This document shows positions 54,831 through 63,402 of a stretch of 64,000 nucleotides of DNA, piece by piece. The stretch spans positions 19,208-83,207 of the forward strand of contig CAPPGO010000007.1 in the NCBI GenBank assembly GCA_948678575.1. The letters are read 5' to 3'. Origin of the DNA: an uncultured Clostridia bacterium. Its GTDB lineage: Bacteria > Bacillota > Clostridia > TANB77 > CAG-508. The notes below the pieces were generated by a model. It saw nothing but the letters and a program-made list of their open reading frames with translations, was not told where the DNA came from and ran no database searches. The translations under genes were made by a program, and so were the position numbers. Position 1 is the stretch's first letter. Each line of letters starts with the position of its first letter.

Positions 54831-54954
54831 AATTCAATCTCCTTTATATATACAAAATCGTCCTCTGAAAATATTTCATATTTTAATGTTGTATCTATTT
54901 CTACTATCATTGGTTTTACTTTCTTATTTTATCTGTATTCTCTTTTCGCCACTA

Positions 54955-57168
54955 TCATTTGCTTTTTATTATGCTTTTTAATCTTAAAGTATTTAATATA
55001 ACTGTTATGCTACTTAATACCATAGCCAAACTTGCAATCATTGGATTTATAAAAATTCCAAATGGTTTTAACATTCCCATTGCTATTGGTATCATTAAGC
55101 AATTATAGAAAAATGCCCAAAATAGATTTTGTTTTATATTTCTCATTGTTTTTTTACTTATATCGATTAGTTTTATTATACTACTTAAATCATTTTTAGT
55201 AAGTATTACATTAGAAGCATCCATTGCAATATCTGTTCCACTATTTACACTTACTCCAATATCAGAGTTTGCTAAAGCTGGGCTATCATTTATTCCATCT
55301 CCACACATCATTACAAATTTATTTTCTTCTTTTAATTTCTTAATCACATCTGACTTTTCTTTTGGTAACACATTTGCAATAGCTTTTTCAATTCCTAATT
55401 CTTCTGCTATTTTTTTGGCTGTTTCGAAGTTATCTCCTGTTAACATTACTGTCTCAATTTCCATACTTAACAAGTCTTTTATTGAGTCTTTTGCCTCATT
55501 TCGTATAATATCATTTACTCCTATTAAAGCTAATATTTTTTCCTCTTGTACTACATAAATAATACTGTTACCTTTGCTTGCAAGCTCTTTTTCTTCTTTT
55601 ATATATATGTTTTCTATATGATAGTTTTCAAGAATTTTAGAATTTCCAATAATAACTTTTTTGTTATTTACTTTTCCTATAATTCCATAACCTGCAACAT
55701 TTCCAAATTCTTTAACCTCTAATTTTTGAATTTTGTTTTCATCTAAATACTCTGTAAATGCTTTTCCTATTGGATGTGTAGTTTTACTTTCAATACTTCC
55801 TACTATTTGTAAAAGTTCTTTTTCTGGCATATCACTATAATTTTTAACTTCTGCTATTTTTAATTTTCCATAAGTTAGAGTTCCTGTTTTATCAAAAACA
55901 ATTACATTGGTTTTACAAGCATTTTCTAATATTTCACTTTTCTTTATTAAAATTCCATTACTTGCACATAAACCTTCACTTACTATAATTGCAAGTGGTG
56001 TAGCTAATCCTAAACTACAAGGACAAGCAACAACTAAAATTGTTACGAATGTTGTTATTGCAATTTCAAAACTTTGCCCCATTATTAAATACACAATAAA
56101 TGTTAATATTGCTAAAACAATTACAAATGGGACAAAATATCCTGATACTGTATCTGCAACTTTTGCTATTGGTGCCTTTGTATTGCTAGCCTCAACAACA
56201 AGTTTTACTATTTCAGATACAGTTGACTCTTTTCCAATTCTTTCTGCTTTATATTCAATATATCCATCATAATTTAAACTTCCTGCGATTACTTTATTTC
56301 CGATTTCCTTTGTTTGTGGTTTGCTTTCTCCTGTTATAAACGATTCATCAAGGTGAGCTTTTCCTTCTATTATCTCTCCGTCGACAGCAATCTTTTCTCC
56401 TGCTCTACAAACAACAATATCTCCTTTATGAATTTCATCTAATGTTACTGCTTTTAATTTTCCATTAATTTTTATTACTGCTTTATTCGGCGTTATTTTT
56501 ACTAATTTACTAATCGCCTCTTTTGTTTTATCTTTACTTAAACCATCTATATATCTTCCTAGTTTTATAAAATAAATAACAATACTAGAAGATTCAAAAT
56601 ATAAATTCATAGCAAGACTTGTATTTCCTTTAAATACTAAATACATATTATATAAACTATATAAAAAACTTGTAATAACTCCAATTCCTACTAAAGTATC
56701 CATATTAGGAGTTTTATGAATTAAATTCTTATAGCCATTTCTTATAATATCAAATCCATAGATTATAAAGCATATAGTAAGTACTAGTAATGAAATCATA
56801 TAGTTAGCCGTAAAACTATGTGGATCAAGAAATGGAATTACAGGTAAATTTACCATGTGTCCCATTGAAATATACATTAAAAGTATAGCAAGTACAGTAA
56901 ATACAATAAATTTGACTTTTTCTTGTTTGCTTCTCGTATTAGTATTTATCTCCTTAAATTCCCCTAAGCTTTTAAATCCTGCTTTTTTTACAAATTCTTC
57001 AATTTTTTCTTGATTTAATTTTGTTTCGTTATATTCAATAATAGCATTTGCCATTACTAAATTAACAGAAGCTGATATAATTCCATCTTGTTTATTCAAA
57101 TACTTTTCTAATCCATTTGAACAAGCTGAACAAGTCATTCCATCAATGGACAAAATTATTTTCTTCAT
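54955..57168 (-). CDS. copA: Copper-exporting P1B-type ATPase
   Basis: 737 aa. One N-terminal heavy-metal domain with GMTCSACSNG (about 8-17), eight membrane segments, transport motif CPCSLG, phosphorylation motif DKTGTLT, HP motif THPIGKAF and GDGINDSPAL. It exports Cu(I). It follows copZ by 5 bp in a csoR-copZ-copA operon, which settles copper as substrate. GGAGAA precedes ATG. Confidence 0.95.
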   Translation of the reverse strand: MKKIILSIDGMTCSACSNGLEKYLNKQDGIISASVNLVMANAIIEYNETKLNQEKIEEFVKKAGFKSLGEFKEINTNTRSKQEKVKFIVFTVLAILLMYISMGHMVNLPVIPFLDPHSFTANYMISLLVLTICFIIYGFDIIRNGYKNLIHKTPNMDTLVGIGVITSFLYSLYNMYLVFKGNTSLAMNLYFESSSIVIYFIKLGRYIDGLSKDKTKEAISKLVKITPNKAVIKINGKLKAVTLDEIHKGDIVVCRAGEKIAVDGEIIEGKAHLDESFITGESKPQTKEIGNKVIAGSLNYDGYIEYKAERIGKESTVSEIVKLVVEASNTKAPIAKVADTVSGYFVPFVIVLAILTFIVYLIMGQSFEIAITTFVTILVVACPCSLGLATPLAIIVSEGLCASNGILIKKSEILENACKTNVIVFDKTGTLTYGKLKIAEVKNYSDMPEKELLQIVGSIESKTTHPIGKAFTEYLDENKIQKLEVKEFGNVAGYGIIGKVNNKKVIIGNSKILENYHIENIYIKEEKELASKGNSIIYVVQEEKILALIGVNDIIRNEAKDSIKDLLSMEIETVMLTGDNFETAKKIAEELGIEKAIANVLPKEKSDVIKKLKEENKFVMMCGDGINDSPALANSDIGVSVNSGTDIAMDASNVILTKNDLSSIIKLIDISKKTMRNIKQNLFWAFFYNCLMIPIAMGMLKPFGIFINPMIASLAMVLSSITVILNTLRLKSIIKSK

Positions 57169-57173
57169 TCTTC

Positions 57174-57383
57174 TTATTCTCCTACAACTTCATATCCAAC
57201 ATCTTCAAGCGTTTCTTGAATTAACTCTTTGGATACATTATCATTTGTAGTTACACAAACTTTTCCAGTAGTATGATCTGCAATTACACTTTCAACACCA
57301 TCAATATTTCCTAGTGCATTTTTTACTCTGTTTTCACAACCCTCACACATCATTCCATTTACTTTTAAAATTATCTCTTTCAT
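57174..57383 (-). CDS. copZ: Copper chaperone CopZ
   Basis: 69 aa from the ATG at 57383 (AAGGAA about 9 nt upstream; an ATG three codons earlier sits on the RBS). Single heavy-metal domain with GMMCEGCENRV; the beta-alpha-beta-beta-alpha-beta length fits. It delivers Cu(I) to CopA, the next gene. Confidence 0.93.
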   Translation of the reverse strand: MKEIILKVNGMMCEGCENRVKNALGNIDGVESVIADHTTGKVCVTTNDNVSKELIQETLEDVGYEVVGE

Positions 57384-57404
57384 AAAAATCATTTCCTTTC
57401 TTTT

Positions 57405-57728
57405 TTATTTATTAAATCTTTTGAATAAACTTATTATTTCATCTATCGTACCAACTTTTCCATTCTCCATATCACGAGCGATACAAGTATATAAATGGTT
57501 TTCTAATACTTGGTTCGACAGACTTTTTATTGAATTTTCTATTGCTGATAATTGTATTAAAACATCATTGCAATAAGCATCCTGCTCTATCATTTTCCTG
57601 ACACCTTTTATTTGACCTTCAATTCTGCTTAATCTATTATTTATCAATTTCTTTTCTTCTTCTGCTCTATGTGTTTTCTTATTACAACATTTATCACATT
57701 CATTATTTTCCATTTTCTCACCACCCAT
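57405..57728 (-). CDS. csoR: Copper-sensing repressor CsoR
   Basis: 107 aa, or 102 from the internal ATG at 57713. RLSRIEGQIKGVRKMIE, then the Cys-His-Cys copper set: Cys in AYCND, His in ENHLY and Cys in YTCIA. The N-terminus has an additional CDKCC...H cluster. Cu(I) binding should release DNA and induce csoR-copZ-copA. An operator-like palindrome lies 10 bp upstream. Confidence 0.93.
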   Translation of the reverse strand: MGGEKMENNECDKCCNKKTHRAEEEKKLINNRLSRIEGQIKGVRKMIEQDAYCNDVLIQLSAIENSIKSLSNQVLENHLYTCIARDMENGKVGTIDEIISLFKRFNK

Positions 57729-57737
57729 AATTATTAT

Positions 57738-57753
57738 ATACCTAGTAGGGTAT
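57738..57753 (-). promoter_or_regulatory. CsoR operator
   Basis: ATACCTAGTAGGGTAT with ATACC/GGTAT arms; a second G-run, GGGGGTATA, follows at 57765-57773. G/C-tract pseudo-palindromes just upstream of csoR are typical CsoR sites. The rest up to 57928 shows no gene. Confidence 0.7.
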
Positions 57754-57928
57754 TTTGTAAATAAGGGGGTATATTCTTAAAGTCCTTTTCTATCAAGTGT
57801 TTCAAAAGGTCTTCTATCATTTGCAATTTTGATATATTATAGTAATTTCCTATAATACAAATATTACTTTTATTGATAAAAAAGCCATATAATATTATGT
57901 ATATGTAAGATAGATAGTAACTTACCGC

Positions 57929-58363
57929 TTATAAAAAATTCATAATTCCATAAGTTATAAATGGACTAGCATATATTGTAATATATATTAAAGTTATCCA
58001 AGGTTGATAATCAATATAAAACTCTTTAAATGATAAAGACCAAGGATGTTTAATTAGTACCCATCCAACTACATCAAATATTACTGTTATTGTTCCCCAA
58101 ATAAGCGATGTAGCAATGACATTTGATAAAGTTACAATTTCTAACCCATTAAAATATAGATATGCAAAAATAGGAAATATAATTATATTATATAAAGGAT
58201 GCCATGGCTTTGTTTTTTCGTATCCTTCACCCATACCACTACTTTCTTTCATTGATTTCATTTTTAAAACCTTAATATTAAAAATAGTATGCAATACTCC
58301 TATATCTGTAACTATAAAATATGCAACCCAATACCATAACATTGAAAATCCAAAATTCTCCAT
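57929..58363 (-). CDS. Unknown membrane protein, four segments
   Basis: 144 aa with four hydrophobic segments (about 5-25, 55-73, 80-103, 118-140), polar loop MKESSGMGEGYEKTKPWHP. GAGAGGAG precedes ATG. It follows a TetR regulator by about 36 bp and is probably its target. No family is recognised. Confidence 0.75.
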   Translation of the reverse strand: MENFGFSMLWYWVAYFIVTDIGVLHTIFNIKVLKMKSMKESSGMGEGYEKTKPWHPLYNIIIFPIFAYLYFNGLEIVTLSNVIATSLIWGTITVIFDVVGWVLIKHPWSLSFKEFYIDYQPWITLIYITIYASPFITYGIMNFL

Positions 58364-58399
58364 ACCTTTCTCCTCTCATTTCAATAAATCTAATAATAT

Positions 58400-58972
58400 T
58401 TATATTATTTCTCTTAAAATATCTAATATCCAACTAACTTCTGGTAAAGGAATTTCTGGAAAATTTACTTTTCGTTCCATAATTCCTTGTACACTACACC
58501 AAAAAGCATTTGATAAAGCTAAAGGATTCCCCTTTTTTATTGTTCCATTTACTTGTCCTTCTTGAATTATTTTTGATGATAACTCAATTTGATTAACAGA
58601 CAATGCTAGTTTTCTAATATTCTCTGGAATTCCTTTCTTTTGTGCTTGTGCCATCAATAAAAACATTTGACAAATCCATGGCTCTTTATCTATTGTTTTA
58701 AATAAGTTTTCTAAAAACTTCTCAAAATACTCGATTGGCTCTTTATATTCTATTTTTTGTGGTGATTTCATTCCATCTAATCCTATTTTTACAAGTTCTA
58801 AATATAATTGTTCTTTAGATTCATAGTAATGGAATAATAGTCCTACACTAATATTTAAACTACTTGCTATATCAGTAATTTTTGTTTCCATATATCCTTT
58901 TATAACAAATAATTCTAGCGCCTTAAATAGTATCTGCTTTTGGCGATTTTCTTTTTGTTCTTTTCTAGTCAT
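58400..58972 (-). CDS. TetR family transcriptional regulator
   Basis: 190 aa. N-terminal helix-turn-helix (about 10-55, ITDIASSLNISVGLLFHYYESKEQLY) and an all-helical ligand domain. It probably represses itself and the small membrane protein downstream. The upstream GAATATATATTC (about 59009-59020 on the plus strand, a palindrome) is a possible operator. Confidence 0.92.
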   Translation of the reverse strand: MTRKEQKENRQKQILFKALELFVIKGYMETKITDIASSLNISVGLLFHYYESKEQLYLELVKIGLDGMKSPQKIEYKEPIEYFEKFLENLFKTIDKEPWICQMFLLMAQAQKKGIPENIRKLALSVNQIELSSKIIQEGQVNGTIKKGNPLALSNAFWCSVQGIMERKVNFPEIPLPEVSWILDILREII

Positions 58973-59057
58973 CTTTCCATTTTCCTTTTTATTAAATTAT
59001 TTTTCATTGAATATATATTCAACGTATCATAATGTTTTGTTTTTTGCAATATAAATC

Positions 59058-59094
59058 AAAAAATTAGTCTATTTTTTATTTAGACTAATTTTTT
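59058..59094 (-). terminator. Terminator after the VOC gene
   Basis: AAAAAATTAGTCTA and TAGACTAATTTTTT with a 9-nt loop. A second small hairpin (CAGACTA/TAGTCTG, 59111-59128) lies just before it. Confidence 0.8.
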
Positions 59095-59138
59095 ATTATA
59101 TATTCAAAAACAGACTATTTCTAGTCTGCCATTTAATA

Positions 59139-59519
59139 TTAACAAGATATTGTTAATATATTTCCATTGTTATCAAAAATAGCAAATTCATCTTTACCAT
59201 AAAAAGTTTTATGAAGTTCTTTAGCAATTTTTACTTTATCTTTTAATTCATTATACATTGCCAAAACATCATTGACTGTTATAAATAGTGTAAATGTTGG
59301 TACTATTGCATCAGTTTTTAAAGTTGGATATTCACTAATTAAGTTTTCTTGTTCTTGTAGCATTATAGAAATTTTATCCTTATTTAAAATAGCAAAATTC
59401 AAAGTTTCTCCTTCTTCTGGAACACTTAATATTTTTTTGAATCCTAATTTTTCTTCATAAAATTTTATTGTTTCTTTTACATTTTTAACCATAATATTGG
59501 TTGTTATTGTTTCATACAT
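59139..59519 (-). CDS. VOC (glyoxalase/bleomycin-resistance fold) protein
   Basis: 126 aa, two beta-alpha-beta-beta-beta modules: NIMVKNVKETIKFYEEKLGF and a second module from FTLFITVNDVLAMYNEL; ends AIFDNNGNILTI. Metal ligands are not certain. The RBS is weak. It may bind or modify a small toxic compound. Confidence 0.85.
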   Translation of the reverse strand: MYETITTNIMVKNVKETIKFYEEKLGFKKILSVPEEGETLNFAILNKDKISIMLQEQENLISEYPTLKTDAIVPTFTLFITVNDVLAMYNELKDKVKIAKELHKTFYGKDEFAIFDNNGNILTISC

Positions 59520-59574
59520 ATATTTACATGATTATAAAAAAATAATTTAAAACTGTATTGTAAAAAACGGACAA

Positions 59575-60354
59575 TTATTTATAATCTTCTATTATTTTTA
59601 AAGGCGAAATACCTGTATATTTCTTTATTTCTTTTATGAAATGTGATTGATCATAAAAACCACAAAATAGAGCAATATCTATTAAATTCATTTTTTTCTC
59701 TAGTATAAAAGTTAAGCATAAATGTAATCTTAGTATATTTAGTAATACTTTTGGTGATACTCCAAAAGTTGCTTTAAAAACTCTATATAAGTTTCTTTCA
59801 TTATATCCAAATTCCTTTGCAATATCTGTTACACTTTGTTCTTTGGGATTTTCATATAATTTTTCTATTACTTTCATAAATGGTATTTCTTTTTGTTTTT
59901 TTGCTTTTTGTAATAAATATTTCTTTAAATATTCTATTCTTTCATTTGTATTTTCTAAATCTAATATTCTATCTATACCAATTTCTTTTTCTATATCTTT
60001 AAAAGGTATTTCATTATCCATTACTTTATCTGCTGCTATATTAAAAAGCAAATAAAATATACTAGGTTTCAATCTAACTCCCATATAATCTATTTTTTTA
60101 TCTAACTTAAAATCTTTAGTTTCTTTACTAAATCCTGCAAAACAAATTGTACTATTTGCAAAATCTATAACAATATCAATACAAGCATCTGGTAAAATAT
60201 TATTTGATATTGTCGTATTTAATATTTTCTTTGATTTCATTGTCCAAATACACATACAATAATCTTCAAGTTCTTTTACATTATATTCTTTATATTCTAT
60301 ATTTTCCTTAAATTCTTTATCTAACAAATATGGTATTTGTTTTAGATAATACAT
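59575..60354 (-). CDS. AraC family regulator
   Basis: 259 aa from ATG 60354 (AAAGGA 9 nt upstream; the TTG at 60372 overlaps that RBS). N-terminal beta-rich sensing part of the DUF6597 type (VIDFANSTICFAGFS, MGVRLKP) and a C-terminal AraC domain (about 160-255, VTDIAKEFGYNERNLYRVFKATFGVSP and GFYDQSHFIKEIKKYTG). It follows in the same direction as the VOC gene, 55 bp above it. Confidence 0.88.
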   Translation of the reverse strand: MYYLKQIPYLLDKEFKENIEYKEYNVKELEDYCMCIWTMKSKKILNTTISNNILPDACIDIVIDFANSTICFAGFSKETKDFKLDKKIDYMGVRLKPSIFYLLFNIAADKVMDNEIPFKDIEKEIGIDRILDLENTNERIEYLKKYLLQKAKKQKEIPFMKVIEKLYENPKEQSVTDIAKEFGYNERNLYRVFKATFGVSPKVLLNILRLHLCLTFILEKKMNLIDIALFCGFYDQSHFIKEIKKYTGISPLKIIEDYK

Positions 60355-60386
60355 AATATTATTTCCTTTCAAATTTCAATTTATAA

Positions 60387-60574
60387 TTATGCACTTTTCT
60401 TTTTTATAATTAGTTTAGGCTCTATAATTTCAAATTCAAATCCATTTTCTAAAATATATCTTGCTAATTCATTATTTGCTATTCTTTTTACTTTTTTTGA
60501 ATTATTTCAATAACATCTTTTGGGTATTCTTCTACATACTTAATAATTTTACTATAATCTACTCTAGTACTCAT
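60387..60574 (-). CDS. Small unknown protein, candidate -1 frameshift gene
   Basis: ATG at 60574 has AAGGAG 8 nt upstream. The zero frame gives 28 aa ending IIQKK, then stop TAA (60488-60490). The zero-frame sequence is A AAA AAG TAA, a classical -1 slippery heptamer with a stop right behind. After a -1 slip it continues VKRIANNELARYILENGF to a stop at 60387, 62 aa in all. A missing A in the run would look the same. Function unknown. Confidence 0.5.
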
Positions 60575-60712
60575 ATTGCTTCTCCTTATATAAAAATATT
60601 TTTTACAAACTACTATTTTTCATTATAATTGTATATTAAATAATTTTGAAAATAGCTTGGAATAACGGAAAAAATTAATATCAATACTTACAAATGCTTT
60701 TGAATAAAAATA

Positions 60713-60747
60713 AAAACAGCTGAAATTGGTTAAATTTCAACTGTTTT
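60713..60747 (-). terminator. Terminator after the DUF4160 gene
   Basis: AAAACAGCTGAAATT and AATTTCAACTGTTTT with one G-T pair; similar to 54438-54474. The rest of 60575-60881 is AT-rich with GTGTGCA repeats near 60811-60830 and no gene I can support. Confidence 0.75.
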
Positions 60748-60881
60748 GGTGCAGATGTGCAAGTTCAATTCTCTGTAATGTGCTATTTAAAAGCATTTTT
60801 AATAAATGCTGTGTGCATATTGTGTGCAAAAAACGTACTAATAAATAATTCCAAATATTGTTATATAATAATTTTACTATT

Positions 60882-61158
60882 TTAGCAGTAAAATTTAATA
60901 TTACCTGAGTGAATAGCTTTCCATTTTTCAACAATTTGAAAATAATGTAATGAAATATCTTCACATATAATATTTAATTCTTTTTCAGGAATTTTACTTT
61001 TATTATGACAAACAATACAACCACCTTTTTCTGTTATCCAAACTTTTGTTGAATTTGCAGTTGGTGTTCCTTTTGAAATATGAACGTGAATAGGCTCGTC
61101 ATTTTCATTTGTCCAAAAATAAATTTTATATCCGTTTTAATTCAAAAATACTAGGCAA
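60882..61158 (-). CDS. DUF4160 protein, TTG start, with one +1 frame break
   Basis: 91 aa across the break. The start TTG (61156-61158) has AGGAGGG 7 nt upstream, overlaps the stop of the gene before it, and gives MPSIFELKGYKIYFWTNEND, the usual M-P-x-I start of DUF4160. Then EPIHVHISKG, as in this family (P-H-x-H). CGG at 61132-61134 breaks the frame: AAA-C-GGA-TAT; without skipping the C, a stop follows after 2 codons. DUF4160 proteins are often in pairs resembling toxin-antitoxin modules; here the 91-aa gene upstream is the partner. Confidence 0.78.
61132..61134 (-). other. Candidate +1 recoding site: AAA-C-GGA-TAT
   Basis: In-frame CGG at codon 9 of the DUF4160 gene; extra base 61134. 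The preceding codon ends in A, unlike the other seven, which end in T or C. Confidence 0.75.
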
Positions 61159-61426
61159 TTTCTAACCCTCCTAAACGTGCATATTTGAAAAAGAAAGAAG
61201 AACCATTTTTTGCAATTTCCATAAAAGTTTTCTTTTCTTCTTCTGTATAGTGTCCATCTTCTAAAATTACTTCATAACTTGGAAGTTCAATTACATAAGT
61301 ATCGAAACCATATTCCATAGGTCTTTCAAAAGTAATACGGATATATTCTTCGTCATTTTCTTTTTTTTCAATGTTAGAAAATACTCCTAATGTACCGTCA
61401 GGATATTTTGCAAATTCATAAGTCAT
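61151..61426 (-). CDS. Unknown small protein coupled to DUF4160
   Basis: 91 aa from ATG 61426 (GGAG 9 nt upstream; an ATG at 61471 has no RBS). Starts MTYEFAKYPDGTLGVFSN, mixed alpha/beta, soluble. Its stop overlaps the TTG start of DUF4160. A fragment homologous to its last residues (NGSSFFFKY) lies at 54481-54530. Possibly one half of a toxin-antitoxin-like pair (inference). Confidence 0.75.
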   Translation of the reverse strand: MTYEFAKYPDGTLGVFSNIEKKENDEEYIRITFERPMEYGFDTYVIELPSYEVILEDGHYTEEEKKTFMEIAKNGSSFFFKYARLGGLEIA

Positions 61427-61597
61427 AATATTTTTCTCCTTTTTTATAACATATATAATATTATAACACACATATTATATTTTTCATACAATTTTAAAAG
61501 ATTTTATAAATATAATTTGTTAAATTTATTATAACATAAAAGAACAGATAATTTTCTGTTCTTTATACAAATATTTTTAATAATTAAATACTTCTTG

Positions 61598-61726
61598 TTA
61601 ATTTTGTTCTTTCTTTTTTTGTTCTTTCTTTTTTTCTTCTTTTTTCTTTTTACTCCACCAAGTACCAGTAAGTGAACAGCCCCCACCAATAAATATAAAT
61701 ACTATCATCCATATCCAAAATTCCAT
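61598..61726 (-). CDS. Small single-span membrane protein, 42 aa
   Basis: 42 aa: MEFWIWMIVFIFIGGGCSLT, then GTWWSKKKK and a Lys/Glu/Gln-rich tail. One membrane helix with a basic cytoplasmic tail. AGGAGG lies 6 nt before ATG. It follows the HTH-membrane regulator by 10 bp, so the two are coexpressed and may interact. Confidence 0.7.
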   Translation of the reverse strand: MEFWIWMIVFIFIGGGCSLTGTWWSKKKKEEKKKEQKKKEQN

Positions 61727-61736
61727 ATTATTCCTC

Positions 61737-62309
61737 CTATTTTATAAATATTATAATTAAATTTATAATAAGTGCTATCATACCTATTAATATTGCAAAT
61801 AAAATCTTCTGATACATTCTTTTTCCTAGTTCTTGTTGACTTTCTTCATAGTTCAATTGTTTACTATTAATAAAAGCCAAAATTTCTTTATATGTTTGAA
61901 TATTATTATTTTTTTTGATTTTTTCAGCTATTCCAGCAGTAAAAAAAGTTACTAAAAAAAATAAAATCCAAACAATAACACCAATATTTCCTTCAAGCTT
62001 AAAAAGAGGATAAGCTGTAATGGCTAAAATTAATAATTCTGCTAAATAAATGTATCCAATAATGTTAAACTCTCTTACTTTTTGAGTATTAACTAATTTT
62101 TTAATTTTCTCAATATCTCCTTTCATAAAATCATCTAAAGATACTTTAAAGATGTCACTAAGTAGTAGTAAGCTTTTTATATCTGGATAACTTTTACTAT
62201 TTTCCCAATTTGAAATAGTTTGTCTCGAAACAAATATTTTTTCTGCCAATTCATCTTGAGAAATATTCTGTTTTTCTCTATATTTTTTTATCCTTATTCC
62301 TACATCCAT
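61737..62309 (-). CDS. XRE-type regulator with membrane segments
   Basis: 190 aa. HTH_3 (about 5-60, ISQDELAEKIFVSRQTISNWENSKSYPD), then three or four membrane segments (about 88-106, 112-130, 165-188). Fourth HTH-membrane regulator in this region. GGAGGT precedes ATG. The small membrane protein downstream is its likely partner. Confidence 0.87.
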   Translation of the reverse strand: MDVGIRIKKYREKQNISQDELAEKIFVSRQTISNWENSKSYPDIKSLLLLSDIFKVSLDDFMKGDIEKIKKLVNTQKVREFNIIGYIYLAELLILAITAYPLFKLEGNIGVIVWILFFLVTFFTAGIAEKIKKNNNIQTYKEILAFINSKQLNYEESQQELGKRMYQKILFAILIGMIALIINLIIIFIK

Positions 62310-62449
62310 TTTGTACCTCCAATAATATTTTATATACTAGGTATTTTTTTGTCTATCAAAAGTCTTTTACATTAATATTTTTTAACTTTATTTGTTTGTC
62401 AAAAGTTTTTTACATTATATTTTATATTCGATAATTTGTTTAATAGATA

Positions 62450-63322
62450 TTATTCTGTATATTCAGGATAATTTTTAATAAATTGTTCATTTGCTTTTAA
62501 CATTTCCTCATAATATTCATTATATAATGGACTTAACTTTCTCATTGCAGGTATAAACTTTTCATAATATCCATTTGTAGCACAAACTTGTTTCATTAGT
62601 TCCATTAGTCTATTAGCAGGTGAATTTTTAAATTCTTCTGTTTTCTTATATTCATTATATTTGTCTAGTGATTCCTTATTTTTTCTTACAAACTCATCTA
62701 TATTTCTTATATTTTTATCCTTTGCTTGAATAATAGTATTTATTATTTTTTGACCTTTTTCACTTGAATATTCTTCTAAATACTCATCTAAATATTTTTG
62801 TAAGTCTTTTGGTATTTTAATATTAGGTACATTATCAAAAAAATCAATAATTTCTTTAAATGCTTCCATTTGTTCCTTTGTTTCAATTCTTCCTGTAAGA
62901 TACCTAGAAAAATTCAAACTTATAAATTTTCCATAATAACTAGGAAATAAATCCATCAACTTTTTAATGATAATTGTTTTAGAATTTATATTATTTATTT
63001 CTTGTTCTAATTTTTCTAAACTTTCTCCATTGCATAACTTTTGTAAAATATCCTGTTTTGCTTTTTCTTGCTCTAATTCAAGAGTTTTCTTATATAAAAC
63101 ACTTTTTAATTCATCTGGATTAGCAAGAATACTTTTAATTTCAGATATACTTAATCCTAATCTTCTATATAAAGCAATTTGCTTTAAAATTTCTATATCT
63201 TTCTTTGAAAAATCTCTATATCCATTTTCTAGGATATTAGGACATATTAGTTCTTGTTCTGTATAATATTCAACTGCTTTTTTAGTTAAATTACACAATT
63301 TTGCAACTTCATTTATTAACAT
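62450..63322 (-). CDS. MerR family transcriptional regulator
   Basis: 290 aa from ATG 63322 (GAGGTG 6 nt upstream). N-terminal MerR winged helix (INEVAKLCNLTKKAVEYYTEQELI, about 1-25), long dimer coiled coil (about 75-125) and a C-terminal helical domain of about 160 residues of unknown ligand. Such long MerR proteins often sense drugs. Confidence 0.88.
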   Translation of the reverse strand: MLINEVAKLCNLTKKAVEYYTEQELICPNILENGYRDFSKKDIEILKQIALYRRLGLSISEIKSILANPDELKSVLYKKTLELEQEKAKQDILQKLCNGESLEKLEQEINNINSKTIIIKKLMDLFPSYYGKFISLNFSRYLTGRIETKEQMEAFKEIIDFFDNVPNIKIPKDLQKYLDEYLEEYSSEKGQKIINTIIQAKDKNIRNIDEFVRKNKESLDKYNEYKKTEEFKNSPANRLMELMKQVCATNGYYEKFIPAMRKLSPLYNEYYEEMLKANEQFIKNYPEYTE

Positions 63323-63402
63323 TATAACCACCTCTGTTATAATTGTAAGCTAACCTGTAAGGGCATAGTCAAGTAATTATTTTAAAAAATTGTAATTTGT
63401 GA

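Noticed and set aside
60770..60830. tRNA-like end (GTTCAATTCTC) and GTGTGCA repeats as an integration site
   Set aside because: The arms do not pair into a T-stem, and no integrase is in the window.
60737..60964. 75-aa minus-strand frame
   Set aside because: Overlaps the true DUF4160 frame and the terminator; no RBS.
35572..61134. CGG reassigned to another single amino acid without frameshift
   Set aside because: Reading CGG as any amino acid leaves the frame wrong; stops follow within 2 to 18 codons at every site.
61504..61689. 61-aa Lys-rich frame
   Set aside because: Out-of-frame reading of the 42-aa membrane protein gene, which has the RBS.
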